Source of the DNA: Bacillota bacterium
GTDB taxonomy: Bacteria; Bacillota; Clostridia; Acetivibrionales; DSM-1351
Direction: 5' to 3'
Length of the DNA: 64,000 bases
Assembly: GCA_023444055.1 (NCBI GenBank)
Contig: JAEZRV010000021.1
Coordinates: 62,001-126,000, forward strand
Below the pieces are notes generated by a model. That model was given only the letters and a program-made list of their open reading frames with translations. It did no database searches and had not been told where the DNA came from. A program made the translations under genes and the position numbers. Shown here piece after piece: positions 44,448 to 54,738 of this stretch (positions within the stretch are counted from its first letter, which is position 1; the number at the start of each line of letters is the position of its first letter).

Positions 44448-45143
44448 ATGTTTAGAGGAAAGAAATATCAAGAGAGTGTAAAGCTTGTTGATAGACAAAA
44501 GCTTTATGAGCCTTCAGAAGCTCTTGAATTAGCTCAGAAAACTTCAAAAGCAAAGTTTGATGAGACAATTGAAGTTCATATAAGACTTGGTGTTGACTCC
44601 AGACATGCAGACCAACAGGTTAGAGGTGCGGTAGTACTTCCTCATGGAACTGGTAAAACAGTTAGAGTGTTGGTATTTGCAAAGGGAGACAAAGCAAAAG
44701 AAGCAGAGCAAGCTGGTGCTGATTTTGTTGGTGCTGAAGAATTGGTAACAAAAATTCAGAGCGAAAACTGGTTTGATTATGATGTGGTTGTTGCAACACC
44801 AGATATGATGGGTGTTGTTGGTAGACTTGGTAAGGTATTAGGACCTAAAGGACTTATGCCAAACCCAAAAGCAGGTACTGTATCAATGGACGTAGCTAAG
44901 GCTATTGCAGATATTAAAGCTGGTAAAATTGAGTACAGACTTGATAAGACAAATATTATTCACTGTCCTATAGGAAAATCTTCCTTCAGTGGAGATAAGC
45001 TATTGGATAATTTCCATACATTACTTGGAGCAGTTGTAAAAGCTAAACCTTCAGCTGCAAAAGGTCAATATTTGAAGAGTGTTGTTGTAACATCAACAAT
45101 GGGACCTGGAATAAAGATTAATCCAGTAAAGGTTATTGAATAA
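44448..45143 (+). CDS. rplA: 50S ribosomal protein L1
   Basis: This 231-residue protein forms the L1 stalk of the large subunit and in many bacteria represses its own operon. Signature: GRLGKVLGPKGLMPNPKAGT. The length and ends match the family. AAGGAG precedes ATG 44448. It is followed by the promoter and leader of rplJ. Confidence 0.97.
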   Translation: MFRGKKYQESVKLVDRQKLYEPSEALELAQKTSKAKFDETIEVHIRLGVDSRHADQQVRGAVVLPHGTGKTVRVLVFAKGDKAKEAEQAGADFVGAEELVTKIQSENWFDYDVVVATPDMMGVVGRLGKVLGPKGLMPNPKAGTVSMDVAKAIADIKAGKIEYRLDKTNIIHCPIGKSSFSGDKLLDNFHTLLGAVVKAKPSAAKGQYLKSVVVTSTMGPGIKINPVKVIE

Positions 45144-45167
45144 TATTTAATAATACAAAACTTTTAC

Positions 45168-45196
45168 TTTACAAATTTATTGTTTAGTATTATTAT
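45168..45196 (+). promoter_or_regulatory. Promoter of rplJL
   Basis: TTTACA (45168-45173), 17 nt and TATTAT (45191-45196) match the sigma-A consensus well, and the L10 leader follows at once. Confidence 0.6.
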
Positions 45197-45199
45197 AGT

Positions 45200-45350
45200 G
45201 TATGTCAATTTAATAGTATGCCATAGACAGTAGGTGCAAGGTATTTTATATACTGATGCATAATTAGATGAGAATCATCCTACCGAGGTTGAATTAATAA
45301 TGGTTAATCGCCCTTTGTCTGTCTATGTGCATATAAAGGGTTTTATTTTT
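45200..45350 (+). ncRNA. Ribosomal protein L10 leader with attenuator
   Basis: The leader has the L10-binding elements AGACAGTAGGTG and CCTACCGAGGTT in the usual order. CATAGACAG (45222-45230) is exactly complementary to CTGTCTATG (45319-45327). The latter lies inside an attenuator hairpin, CCCTTT (45311-45316) with AAAGGG (45335-45340), that ends in TTTTATTTTT. Free L10-L7/L12 binding would favour one fold and shut off the operon. The class is established for firmicutes; the pairs are read from the sequence. Confidence 0.8.
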
Positions 45351-45377
45351 GCAACAATTGAAAAGGAGGTGGATGTT

Positions 45378-45911
45378 TTGCCTAGTAACAAGATACTTGA
45401 ACAAAAGAAAGAAGTAGTTAAAGGGTTATCTGAAAAAGTTAAAGCTGCACAATCATTTGTATTGGCTGACTATAGAGGATTAACTGTTGAGCAGGATACT
45501 GAGATGAGAAATGCTTTAAGGGCTGCTGGAGTTGAATACAAGGTAGTTAAAAATACACTAACTAGTATTGCAATGAAAGAGAATGGTTATGAAGGCCTAG
45601 AGAGCTTCTTAAATGGACCAACTGCTATGGCTATTAGTTCAACAGATGTTGTAGCACCTGCAAAGGTTCTATCAGAATTTGCTAAAAAGTTTGAAAAACT
45701 CGAACTAAAAGTTGGTGTAGTTGAAGGCAATATTATTGACGTTAATGGTATTAAGGCACTTGCTGAATTGCCATCACGTGAGGTTCTTATCGCAAAGGTA
45801 TTGGGAGGATTCAATGCTCCTATATCTGGTTTCGCAAATGTTTTAAATGCAAATTTAAAAGGTTTGGTTGTAGCATTAAATGCTGTAGCTGAGCAAAAAG
45901 CAAATGCATAA
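45378..45911 (+). CDS. rplJ: 50S ribosomal protein L10
   Basis: This 177-residue stalk base protein carries L7/L12 dimers. It opens PSNKILEQKKEVVKGLSEK with ADYRGLTVEQDTEMRNALR and KNTLTSIAM, the rRNA-binding part. The C-terminal helix binds L7/L12. The start is TTG 45378, 6 nt after AAAGGAGGTGG. An in-frame ATG at 45300 lies in the leader and would add 26 unrelated residues. Confidence 0.95.
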   Translation: MPSNKILEQKKEVVKGLSEKVKAAQSFVLADYRGLTVEQDTEMRNALRAAGVEYKVVKNTLTSIAMKENGYEGLESFLNGPTAMAISSTDVVAPAKVLSEFAKKFEKLELKVGVVEGNIIDVNGIKALAELPSREVLIAKVLGGFNAPISGFANVLNANLKGLVVALNAVAEQKANA

Positions 45912-45968
45912 TTAAATTGAAAAGAATAAAATATTAAAAATTAAAAAATTATTTGGAGGTATTATACA

Positions 45969-46349
45969 ATGGCTAGCGAAAAAGTTACAAAATTAATTGA
46001 GGATGTAAAGAATTTAACAGTATTAGAATTATCAGAATTAGTAAAGGCTCTTGAAGAAGAATTTGGAGTATCAGCAGCAGCTCCAGTAGCAGTTGCAGCA
46101 GCACCAGCAGCAGGAGCAGCAGCAGCAGTTGAAGAAAAGACTGAATTCAATGTAATATTGAAGGACGTTGGAGCAGAAAAGATCAAGGTTATCAAAGTTG
46201 TTAGAGAAGCAACTGGACTTGGTTTAAAAGAAGCTAAGGAACTCGTTGATGGAGCACCAAGCACTCTTAAAGAAAATGTATCAAAGGACGAAGCTGCTTC
46301 AATCGAAGCTAAGTTCAAAGAAGTTGGAGCAACAGTTGAAATTAAATAA
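45969..46349 (+). CDS. rplL: 50S ribosomal protein L7/L12
   Basis: This 126-residue stalk protein recruits translation GTPases. Its N-terminal dimerisation domain is VLELSELVKALEEEFGVSA. An Ala/Pro-rich hinge (about 34-55) follows, then the C-terminal domain with VIKVVREATGLGLKEAKELV. TTGGAGG precedes ATG 45969. It ends the rplJL unit before a hairpin at 46515. Confidence 0.98.
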   Translation: MASEKVTKLIEDVKNLTVLELSELVKALEEEFGVSAAAPVAVAAAPAAGAAAAVEEKTEFNVILKDVGAEKIKVIKVVREATGLGLKEAKELVDGAPSTLKENVSKDEAASIEAKFKEVGATVEIK

Positions 46350-46514
46350 TATTTAGAATATACCGAAATATAAAAACCCTTATTTAATGGGGAAAGATTT
46401 TCTGACAAGGAAAAATGAGGAAAGTATAATAATTGTTTATTGTGCCGATTCTAACAGAATTTTGTTGGAGAAAATAGCCCTTTTAAATCAAAAGTTATTA
46501 TTATTTGGTGAATA

Positions 46515-46551
46515 AAAGAGGTTACTCGGAATAATGAGTAGCCTCTTTTAT
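46515..46551 (+). terminator. Hairpin terminator after rplL
   Basis: AAAAGAGGTTACTC (46515-46528) pairs with GAGTAGCCTCTTTT (46537-46550) with one mismatch. Only a short T-tract (TTTTATT) ends it. Between rplL and rpoB lie 684 bp, and the rest of the spacer is AT-rich. Confidence 0.65.
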
Positions 46552-46744
46552 TGAGATTATGGTTCTTTGCCAAAATGAAAGATATTAGTCATAAGCAATA
46601 TCTTAATCGAAATTTTAATCTTAGTATTATAAATATCAATATATATTTTATATAAAAATACTATGAGCTATATATGGTACTTGTTCAATGCTGAATTGTA
46701 GCTAGAAAATAAAAAAATAAACATCACATAATTGACGCGTTTTG

Positions 46745-46773
46745 TTGACAAGTAGTTTGAACTATGGTATCAT
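46745..46773 (+). promoter_or_regulatory. Promoter of rpoBC
   Basis: TTGACA (46745-46750), 17 nt and TATCAT (46768-46773) form a near-consensus sigma-A promoter. It would give a leader of about 250 nt before rpoB, in which I recognise no known element. Confidence 0.7.
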
Positions 46774-47033
46774 TATAAACTGCATTAAAATTCTGTTGTC
46801 ATGTCCAAAAAAGGGAAATTTAATTGATTAGAATACATAAATTATAGCATATGAGAATAATCAAGACAATAATTGTTAATAATATTTTAATGTGTGTCTG
46901 TGTAGCTTTATTATATGTTTTTTTACAAAATATATACTTGGTTTGATTTACAATTTTACATAATACAATTCTAATTATGTGAGATTTTTAAATATTCCTA
47001 ATAAAAGTCATAAGTTTATGAGGTGATATAAAT

Positions 47034-50000
47034 ATGGTACAACCCGTAAAACTGGGTAGAAACACAAGAATGAGTTTTTCTAAAATACGTGACGTACTAG
47101 AAATGCCAAACTTGATTGAAGTTCAGAAGAATTCATATCAATGGTTTTTGGATGATGGACTAAGAGAAGTTTTCAGAGATATTTCCCCTATAACAGATTA
47201 TACTGGAAACTTGATTTTGGATTTTGTGGATTACTCTCTTGATGATGAACCAAAGTATAGTGTCGAAGAGTGTAAGGAGAGAGATACTACATACTCTGCT
47301 CCACTGAAAGCAAAAGTAAGATTAATTAACAAGGAATCTGGAGAAGTAAAGGAGCAGGAAATCTTTATGGGAGATTTTCCTCTAATGACAGACACTGGTA
47401 CCTTTATAATTAATGGTGCAGAACGTGTAATTGTAAGCCAGCTAGTAAGATCTCCAGGTATTTACTATTCAATGAAGTTTGATAAAATTGGTAAGAAATT
47501 GTATTCTAACACTGTTATTCCTAATAGGGGTGCATGGCTTGAATATGAAACTGATTCTAATGACATATTGTCGGTAAGAATTGATAGGACTAGAAAACTA
47601 CCTCTTACAGTACTTTTAAGAGCATTAGGATATGGTACTGACTATGAAATAACACAGTTATTAGGTGAAGATGAAAGAATATTAGCTACTATCCAGAAGG
47701 ATAATGCTAAAACATATGAAGAAGGTTTAATTGAAATATATAAGAGGTTAAGGCCAGGTGAGCCTCCTACTGTTGATAGTGCAAAAAATCTTATCAATAG
47801 TTTGTTTTTTGATGCAAAAAGATATGACCTAGCAAAATTCGGTAGATTCAAGTTTAATAAAAAATTAGCCATATCAAATTTGATAAATGGCCATGTTGCT
47901 GCAGAAAATATTATTTCAGTTGAAACTGGTGAAATTTTAGTTGCTGAAGGCGAGTTAATAGATAGGAAAAAGGCAGAAGAAGTACAAAATTCAGGAGTTA
48001 ATATAGTATATTTATTAGTTGAGGGCAAACCTATTAAGGTAATAGGAAATAATACAGTTGATATTCGTGAGTATATCGATTTTGATGTTTCGGATATTGG
48101 AATTACTGAAAAGGTACAGTATGCAGTATTGAAAGAAATATTGGATAATAACGTTGAAAAGGATCAGCTTAAGAAAATTCTTAAGGAGAAAATAAACGAT
48201 TTAATTCCAAAGCATATCACTACTAATGACATTATTTCATCAATTAATTATATTATTAATCTTGATTATGGAATAGGTACAACTGATGATATTGACCATT
48301 TAGGAAACAGAAGATTGCGTTCTGTGGGTGAGTTGCTACAGAATCAGTTTAGAATAGGTTTATCTAGAATGGAAAGAGTTGTAAGAGAAAGAATGACTAT
48401 TCAAGATATTGATGTAGTTACTCCACAAGCTCTTATAAATATTAGGCCAGTTGCTGCTGCAATAAAAGAATTCTTTGGAAGCAGTCAGTTGTCACAATTC
48501 ATGGATCAAACTAATCCTCTTGCTGAGTTGACTCATAAGAGAAGACTTAGTGCGTTGGGACCTGGTGGATTAAGTAGAGAGAGAGCTGGATTTGAAGTCC
48601 GTGATGTTCACCACTCTCACTATGGACGTATGTGCCCAATTGAGACTCCTGAAGGTCCGAATATCGGCTTGATTGGTTCTCTTAGTACTTATGCCAGAGT
48701 TAATGAATATGGATTTATTGAATCACCTTATAGAGTAGTTGACAAAGCAAATGGAAAAGTTACAGATGAGATAGTATATTTGACAGCAGATATAGAAGAT
48801 CCGTTTATCGTTGCTCAGGCTACTGAACCATTGGACGAAAACGGAAAGTTTATTTCTAAAAAAATCATTGCAAGATTTATGGATGAAATTTTGGAGGTAG
48901 AAAACACTAAAATTGACTATATGGATGTATCTCCAAAACAAATGGTATCAGTTGCAACTGCAATGATTCCGTTCCTTGAAAATGATGATGCTAACCGTGC
49001 TCTAATGGGTTCTAACATGCAGCGTCAGGCTGTACCACTTATAAAGGCTGATTCTCCAATTGTTGGTACTGGTATAGAGTTCAAGGCAGCAAGAGATTCT
49101 GGTGTATGTGTAATTGCCAAGAATGCCGGAATTGTTGACAAAGTATCTGCAAAAGAAATTGTAATAAAAACAAATAGCGGTCAAAAAGATGTTTATAAAC
49201 TTATTAAATATATGCGTTCTAACCAAGGTACTTGTATAAATCAAAGACCTATAGTTAGAAAGGGTGAGATTATAGGGAAGGGCGATATTATCGCAGATGG
49301 TCCATCTACAGATAACGGTGAGATAGCATTAGGTAGAAATATTCTTATTGGCTTTATGACTTGGGAAGGTTATAACTATGAGGATGCTATTCTTATAAAT
49401 GAAAAGCTTGTAAAAGAAGATGTTTATACATCTATTCATATTGAAGAATATGAAGCTGAAGCAAGAGATACAAAGCTTGGACCTGAAGAAATAACTAGAG
49501 ATATTCCAAATGTAGGAGAGGAAGCACTAAAGGATCTCGATGACAGAGGAATAATTAGAATAGGTGCTGAGGTTCGTTCTGGGGATATTTTGGTTGGTAA
49601 GGTTACTCCTAAGGGAGAAACAGAACTTACTGCTGAGGAAAGATTATTGAGAGCTATCTTTGGTGAAAAAGCTAGAGAAGTTCGTGATACTTCACTTAGA
49701 GTTCCTCATGGAGAATCAGGTATTATTGTAGATGTTAAGGTGTTTACTCGTGAGAATGGAGACGAGTTGCCACCAGGAGTTAATCAACTTGTTAGAGCAT
49801 ATATTGCTCAGAAGAGAAAGATATCTGTTGGAGATAAAATGGCAGGAAGACATGGTAATAAGGGTGTTATTTCCAGAATATTGCCAGAAGAGGATATGCC
49901 TTTCTTACCTGATGGTACTCCTTTGGAGATAGTACTGAATCCTCTAGGCGTTCCTTCTCGTATGAATATCGGGCAGGTACTTGAAGTGCATTTAGGTTTT

Positions 50001-50777
50001 GCCGCAAAAGCTTTGGGATGGAAGATTGCTACACCTGTTTTTGACGGTGCAACAGAGGAAGACATAAGAAATACATTAGTACAGGCAGGAAAAGATGCTG
50101 ATGGTAAGACCATTCTTTATGATGGTAGAACTGGTATGCCATTTGATAGTAGAGTAACAGTTGGGTATATGTATTACTTGAAACTAGCCCATCTTGTTGA
50201 TGATAAGATTCATGCTAGGTCTACAGGTCCTTACTCATTAGTAACGCAGCAGCCTTTGGGTGGTAAAGCTCAATTTGGTGGGCAGAGATTTGGAGAGATG
50301 GAAGTTTGGGCTTTGGAAGCATATGGTGCTGCTTATACACTGCAAGAAATTCTGACAGTTAAATCAGATGATGTTGTTGGTAGAGTTAAGACTTATGAGT
50401 CTATTGTTAAGGGCGAAAACATACCTGAACCTGGAATCCCTGAATCATTCAAAGTTCTAATAAAAGAACTTCAGAGCTTGGCACTTGATGTTAAGGTTTA
50501 TTCAGAAGAAGAAGGCGAAATAACAATTAAAGAGTATGTTGAAGAAGATATTGAAGAACTGAATGTTAACATTGAGGGTAGGGAAGATGAAGCAGTTTTG
50601 TCAAATGATTTAGATGATGAGCTAAAAGATGATATTCTAATTGACGACGATTTAGACATTGATGATATTGATGATATTGGAAGCATCAGTACAGGAGACA
50701 ATCTTGAAGAAGAGCTTACAGATGAATTATTTGCAGATGAAGATCTTAGCGATGATTTTGATGATGAGGATTTTTAG
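47034..50777 (+). CDS. rpoB: DNA-directed RNA polymerase subunit beta
   Basis: This 1247-residue subunit carries part of the active centre. Recognisable parts include the rifampicin region (SQLSQFMDQTNPLAELTHKR, LSALGPGGLSRERAG), the ETPEGPNIGL motif, and the C-terminal GGKAQFGGQRFGEMEVWALE. The rifampicin-site residues look wild type (Ser-Gln-Phe-Met-Asp-Gln, His-Lys-Arg). The last 70 or so residues are strongly acidic (runs such as DELKDDILIDDDLDIDDIDD) and extend past the conserved end. GAGGTG precedes ATG 47034. Confidence 0.99.
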   Translation: MVQPVKLGRNTRMSFSKIRDVLEMPNLIEVQKNSYQWFLDDGLREVFRDISPITDYTGNLILDFVDYSLDDEPKYSVEECKERDTTYSAPLKAKVRLINKESGEVKEQEIFMGDFPLMTDTGTFIINGAERVIVSQLVRSPGIYYSMKFDKIGKKLYSNTVIPNRGAWLEYETDSNDILSVRIDRTRKLPLTVLLRALGYGTDYEITQLLGEDERILATIQKDNAKTYEEGLIEIYKRLRPGEPPTVDSAKNLINSLFFDAKRYDLAKFGRFKFNKKLAISNLINGHVAAENIISVETGEILVAEGELIDRKKAEEVQNSGVNIVYLLVEGKPIKVIGNNTVDIREYIDFDVSDIGITEKVQYAVLKEILDNNVEKDQLKKILKEKINDLIPKHITTNDIISSINYIINLDYGIGTTDDIDHLGNRRLRSVGELLQNQFRIGLSRMERVVRERMTIQDIDVVTPQALINIRPVAAAIKEFFGSSQLSQFMDQTNPLAELTHKRRLSALGPGGLSRERAGFEVRDVHHSHYGRMCPIETPEGPNIGLIGSLSTYARVNEYGFIESPYRVVDKANGKVTDEIVYLTADIEDPFIVAQATEPLDENGKFISKKIIARFMDEILEVENTKIDYMDVSPKQMVSVATAMIPFLENDDANRALMGSNMQRQAVPLIKADSPIVGTGIEFKAARDSGVCVIAKNAGIVDKVSAKEIVIKTNSGQKDVYKLIKYMRSNQGTCINQRPIVRKGEIIGKGDIIADGPSTDNGEIALGRNILIGFMTWEGYNYEDAILINEKLVKEDVYTSIHIEEYEAEARDTKLGPEEITRDIPNVGEEALKDLDDRGIIRIGAEVRSGDILVGKVTPKGETELTAEERLLRAIFGEKAREVRDTSLRVPHGESGIIVDVKVFTRENGDELPPGVNQLVRAYIAQKRKISVGDKMAGRHGNKGVISRILPEEDMPFLPDGTPLEIVLNPLGVPSRMNIGQVLEVHLGFAAKALGWKIATPVFDGATEEDIRNTLVQAGKDADGKTILYDGRTGMPFDSRVTVGYMYYLKLAHLVDDKIHARSTGPYSLVTQQPLGGKAQFGGQRFGEMEVWALEAYGAAYTLQEILTVKSDDVVGRVKTYESIVKGENIPEPGIPESFKVLIKELQSLALDVKVYSEEEGEITIKEYVEEDIEELNVNIEGREDEAVLSNDLDDELKDDILIDDDLDIDDIDDIGSISTGDNLEEELTDELFADEDLSDDFDDEDF

Positions 50778-50792
50778 GGAGGGAGAAAAGCT

Positions 50793-53700
50793 ATGTTTGA
50801 ACTAAACAATTTTGATTCTATAAAAATAGGATTGGCTTCTCCGGAAAAGATTAGAGAATGGTCAAAAGGCGAAGTAAAAAAGCCTGAAACAATAAATTAT
50901 AGAACTTTAAAGCCTGAAAGAGATGGTTTGTTCTGTGAAAGAATATTTGGACCTCAAAAGGACTGGGAGTGCCATTGCGGAAAGTATAAAAGAATCAGAT
51001 ATAAGGGTATTGTTTGTGATAGATGTGGTGTTGAAGTTACCCGTTCAAAGGTAAGAAGAGAGAGAATGGGTCATATTGAGCTTGCTGCACCTGTTTCTCA
51101 TATTTGGTATTTTAAAGGCATACCAAGTAGAATGGGTTTGCTTTTAGATATGTCACCTAGGTTGCTTGAAAAGATTTTATATTTCGCATCCTATGTTGTA
51201 ATTGACCCAGGCCAAACCCCACTATCCAAAAAGCAAGTTTTAACTGAAAAAGAATATAGGGATAGTGTTGAAAAGTTTGGAATGAGCTTTAAAGCTGGTA
51301 TGGGAGCTGAGGCTATAAAAGAGCTCCTTTTGGAAATAGACTTAGAAGCTCTATCAAAAGATTTGAGAAATGATTTAGTTGATTCAACAGGTCAGAAGAG
51401 AATCAGAGCTGTAAAGAGACTTGAGGTTGTAGAGGCTTTCAGACTTTCAGGAAATTGTCCTGATTGGATGATTCTAGATGTTGTTCCTGTTATTCCACCT
51501 GAACTAAGACCTATGGTACAGCTCGATGGAGGAAGATTTGCGACTTCTGACTTAAATGACCTTTATAGAAGAGTTATTAATAGAAATAACAGATTAAAGA
51601 GACTCCTAGATTTAGGAGCTCCAGATATAATTGTTAGAAACGAAAAACGTATGCTTCAGGAAGCAGTTGATGCTTTAATTGATAATGGAAGAAGAGGACG
51701 TCCTGTAACTGGACCTGGTAATAGACCTCTAAAATCATTGTCTGATATGCTCAAGGGTAAGCAGGGACGTTTCCGTCAGAACTTATTAGGTAAACGTGTT
51801 GACTATTCTGGACGTTCAGTTATCGTTGTTGGACCAGACCTCAAGATATTCCAATGTGGCTTGCCTAAAGAAATGGCACTTGAATTATTTAAACCATTTG
51901 TTATGAAAAAACTTGTAAATGATGGTTTAGCACACAATATCAAGAGTGCTAAGAGAATGGTTGAAAGAGTTAGAAATGAAGTTTGGGATGTATTGGAAGA
52001 TGTAATTAAGGATCATCCAGTTTTACTAAACCGTGCGCCAACACTTCATAGACTTGGTATACAGGCATTTGAACCTATTTTAGTTGAAGGTAGAGCGTTA
52101 AAGCTCCATCCTCTTGTATGTTCAGCTTATAATGCTGACTTTGATGGTGACCAAATGGCTGTTCACGTTCCTCTATCAGCTGAGGCACAATCAGAAGCAA
52201 GATTTTTGATGCTATCAGCAAATAACTTGCTAGCACCGAAAGATGGAAAGCCAATTACTGTTCCTACACAGGATATGGTATTAGGTAGCTATTACTTGAC
52301 AATTGAGAAGCCAAACGAGCCTGGAGAGGGCAAGATATTCGGTGACATGGATGAAGTTCTGATGGCTTATGATGCAGGTGAATTAGGGCTTCATGCACAA
52401 ATGAAAGTTCGAATTGAAAGAGAAATTGATGGAGTTAAGCAAAAGAGGTTGATTTCTTGTACAGCAGGAAGACTTATATTTAATGAGGCCATTCCTCAAG
52501 ACTTAGGATTTGTTGATAGGTCTGATAAGAGTAAAGCTTTTGACCTTGAGGTTGACTTTATAGTTGGTAAAAAAGAGCTTGGTAAAATAATTGATAAATG
52601 TATAAGAGTTCATGGTACAACAACAACTGCTATTATACTTGATAGAATAAAGGCGTTGGGCTTTAAGTTCTCAACTAGGGGTGCTATTACAATCAGTGTT
52701 TCAGATATGGTTGTACCTGCGATAAAGAAGCAGTACCTCGAAGAGACTGAAGCAACAATTGATAATATAGTTAAACAGTTTAAGAGAGGACTTATATCAG
52801 ACGAAGAAAGATATAATTCTGTAATTGCAACTTGGACTGAAACAGGTGAAAATATCACAAAAGCTCTTATTGATAACTTGGATAGATTTAATCCTGTGTT
52901 CATGATGTCACAGTCTGGAGCAAGAGGTAACATTAATCAGATTAAGCAATTAGCAGGTATGAGAGGTTTGATGGCAGATACATCAGGTAAGACAATAGAA
53001 ATACCTATTAAGTCAAACTTCCGTGAAGGACTAAATGTATTGGAATTCTTTATATCTACTCATGGAGCCAGAAAAGGTTTAGCCGATACAGCACTTAGAA
53101 CAGCTGACTCTGGTTACTTAACAAGACGTTTGGTTGATGTAAGTCAAGAGGTTATTATCCGAGAATTGGATTGTGGTACTAGTAAGGGTATTGAGATAAC
53201 TGATGTTAAGAGTGGTAGTGAAGTAATCGAGCCATTGGCTGAAAGACTTATTGGTAGATATGCTACTGAAGATATTTATAATCCGAATACAAAAGAATTA
53301 ATTGTATCTAAAGATGATCCTATGGATGAGCATATTGCTGATAAGATAGTAAAAGCTGGATATAAGAAAATGAGAATTAGATCAGTGCTTACATGTGAAT
53401 CTAAAGTTGGTGTTTGTGCTAAATGTTATGGTGCAAATCTTGCTACAGGTGATGCAGTTAATGTGGGTGAAGCTGTTGGTATTATTGCAGCTCAGTCAAT
53501 CGGTGAGCCTGGTACACAGTTAACAATGAGAACCTTCCACACAGGTGGTGTTGCCGGTGATGATATTACTCAAGGTCTACCTCGTGTAGAGGAATTGTTT
53601 GAAGCAAGAAAGCCAAAAGGACTTGCTATTATTACTGAAATAGCCGGTACAGTTAAATTGGCTGACTCTAAGAAAAAGAGAGAAGTTATTATAACTGCTG

Positions 53701-54290
53701 AGGATGGAGAAACTAAGTCATATCTTATACCTTATGGTTCAAGAATTAAGGTTTTTGATGACGATGTTGTTGAAGCTGGTGACGAGTTAACTGAAGGTTC
53801 AGTAAATCCTCATGACATTCTGAAAATTAAAGGACTTAAGGGCGTTCAGGAATATCTGTTGCAGGAAGTTCAGAGAGTTTATAGAATGCAGGGTGTTGAT
53901 ATCAATGATAAGCATATAGAAGTAATTGTAAGACAGATGATGAGAAAAGTTAAGATTGAAGATTCTGGAGATACTAGTTTGTTACCAGGTGGTTTGGTTG
54001 ATATGCTTGAGTTTGATAGCGAGAATCAAAAAGCTATCGAAGCTGGTTTAACACCTGCTACTGGTGAACGTACATTGTTGGGTATTACTAAGGCTTCACT
54101 TGCTACAGATTCATTCTTATCTGCTGCTTCCTTCCAGGAGACAACAAGAGTTCTTACTGAAGCTGCTATTAAGGGTAAGGTTGATCCTCTTGTTGGTTTA
54201 AAAGAAAATGTTATTATTGGTAAACTTATACCAGCAGGAACAGGTATGAGTAGATACAAAGACATTAGTATTAGCCAAGTGATTGAATAG
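50793..54290 (+). CDS. rpoC: DNA-directed RNA polymerase subunit beta'
   Basis: This 1165-residue subunit has the N-terminal zinc cluster (CHCGKYKRIRYKGIVCDRCG), the catalytic Mg motif NADFDGDQMAVH, the bridge and trigger regions (SQSGARGNINQIKQLAGMRG) and the second zinc site (CESKVGVCAKCYG). GGGAGGGAG is 8 nt before ATG 50793, and the gene starts 15 bp after rpoB. The rpoC stop is followed at 31 bp by a long palindrome. Confidence 0.99.
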   Translation: MFELNNFDSIKIGLASPEKIREWSKGEVKKPETINYRTLKPERDGLFCERIFGPQKDWECHCGKYKRIRYKGIVCDRCGVEVTRSKVRRERMGHIELAAPVSHIWYFKGIPSRMGLLLDMSPRLLEKILYFASYVVIDPGQTPLSKKQVLTEKEYRDSVEKFGMSFKAGMGAEAIKELLLEIDLEALSKDLRNDLVDSTGQKRIRAVKRLEVVEAFRLSGNCPDWMILDVVPVIPPELRPMVQLDGGRFATSDLNDLYRRVINRNNRLKRLLDLGAPDIIVRNEKRMLQEAVDALIDNGRRGRPVTGPGNRPLKSLSDMLKGKQGRFRQNLLGKRVDYSGRSVIVVGPDLKIFQCGLPKEMALELFKPFVMKKLVNDGLAHNIKSAKRMVERVRNEVWDVLEDVIKDHPVLLNRAPTLHRLGIQAFEPILVEGRALKLHPLVCSAYNADFDGDQMAVHVPLSAEAQSEARFLMLSANNLLAPKDGKPITVPTQDMVLGSYYLTIEKPNEPGEGKIFGDMDEVLMAYDAGELGLHAQMKVRIEREIDGVKQKRLISCTAGRLIFNEAIPQDLGFVDRSDKSKAFDLEVDFIVGKKELGKIIDKCIRVHGTTTTAIILDRIKALGFKFSTRGAITISVSDMVVPAIKKQYLEETEATIDNIVKQFKRGLISDEERYNSVIATWTETGENITKALIDNLDRFNPVFMMSQSGARGNINQIKQLAGMRGLMADTSGKTIEIPIKSNFREGLNVLEFFISTHGARKGLADTALRTADSGYLTRRLVDVSQEVIIRELDCGTSKGIEITDVKSGSEVIEPLAERLIGRYATEDIYNPNTKELIVSKDDPMDEHIADKIVKAGYKKMRIRSVLTCESKVGVCAKCYGANLATGDAVNVGEAVGIIAAQSIGEPGTQLTMRTFHTGGVAGDDITQGLPRVEELFEARKPKGLAIITEIAGTVKLADSKKKREVIITAEDGETKSYLIPYGSRIKVFDDDVVEAGDELTEGSVNPHDILKIKGLKGVQEYLLQEVQRVYRMQGVDINDKHIEVIVRQMMRKVKIEDSGDTSLLPGGLVDMLEFDSENQKAIEAGLTPATGERTLLGITKASLATDSFLSAASFQETTRVLTEAAIKGKVDPLVGLKENVIIGKLIPAGTGMSRYKDISISQVIE

Positions 54291-54320
54291 TTAACTACTA
54301 TATTTGAAATATAAATAAGA

Positions 54321-54417
54321 GGGGGCTGTTGTAAAACAACTCTTAACCAAATTATATTGTATAGGTTTAAAAACCAATACTAGAAATAATTGTTAAGAGT
54401 TATATTACAACGGCCCC
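54321..54417. repeat. Long palindrome after rpoC (MITE-like or giant terminator)
   Basis: The left arm 54321-54347 and right arm 54392-54417 are reverse complements over about 26 bp, with a few mismatches (GGGGGCTGTTGTAA versus GGGGCCGTTGTAA, then AACTCTTAAC in both). Inside, GGTTT (54364-54368) pairs with AAACC. The ends look like transposon terminal repeats. A run of A/T follows, so the element may also terminate rpoC transcripts. Confidence 0.65.
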
Positions 54418-54671
54418 TTAAAAAATCTATTGTTTGATAGCATTGGATTTTCAGCCTATGCTATTGACTTTATTACATAAAAAGAGATTTGAAACAATAC
54501 GCAAAATAATTGCTCAACTAAGCTGTAATCAATTCAGTATGCTTGACAAATGCTGTAATTGAGTGATAAAATATTTTAGTGCGCTGAAATTATGCTTTTT
54601 TTGTGTGTTCATATTTTAGTAACATAGGTTTAGTTTAGATTAAGTTTTCTTAAGTACATTTATATTGAGGA

Positions 54672-54700
54672 TTGACAGCATTAGTTTAATTATATATTTT
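54672..54700 (+). promoter_or_regulatory. Promoter of the L7Ae-rpsL-rpsG-fusA-tuf unit
   Basis: TTGACA (54672-54677), 17 nt and TATTTT (54695-54700) stand upstream of the L7Ae-like gene. The rest of 54418-54738 holds a small ATAGCAT/ATGCTAT hairpin near 54436-54464 and no gene. Confidence 0.5.
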
Positions 54701-54738
54701 GGTTGAATATGTTGGAAATCTGAATTGGAGGAAGCAAA

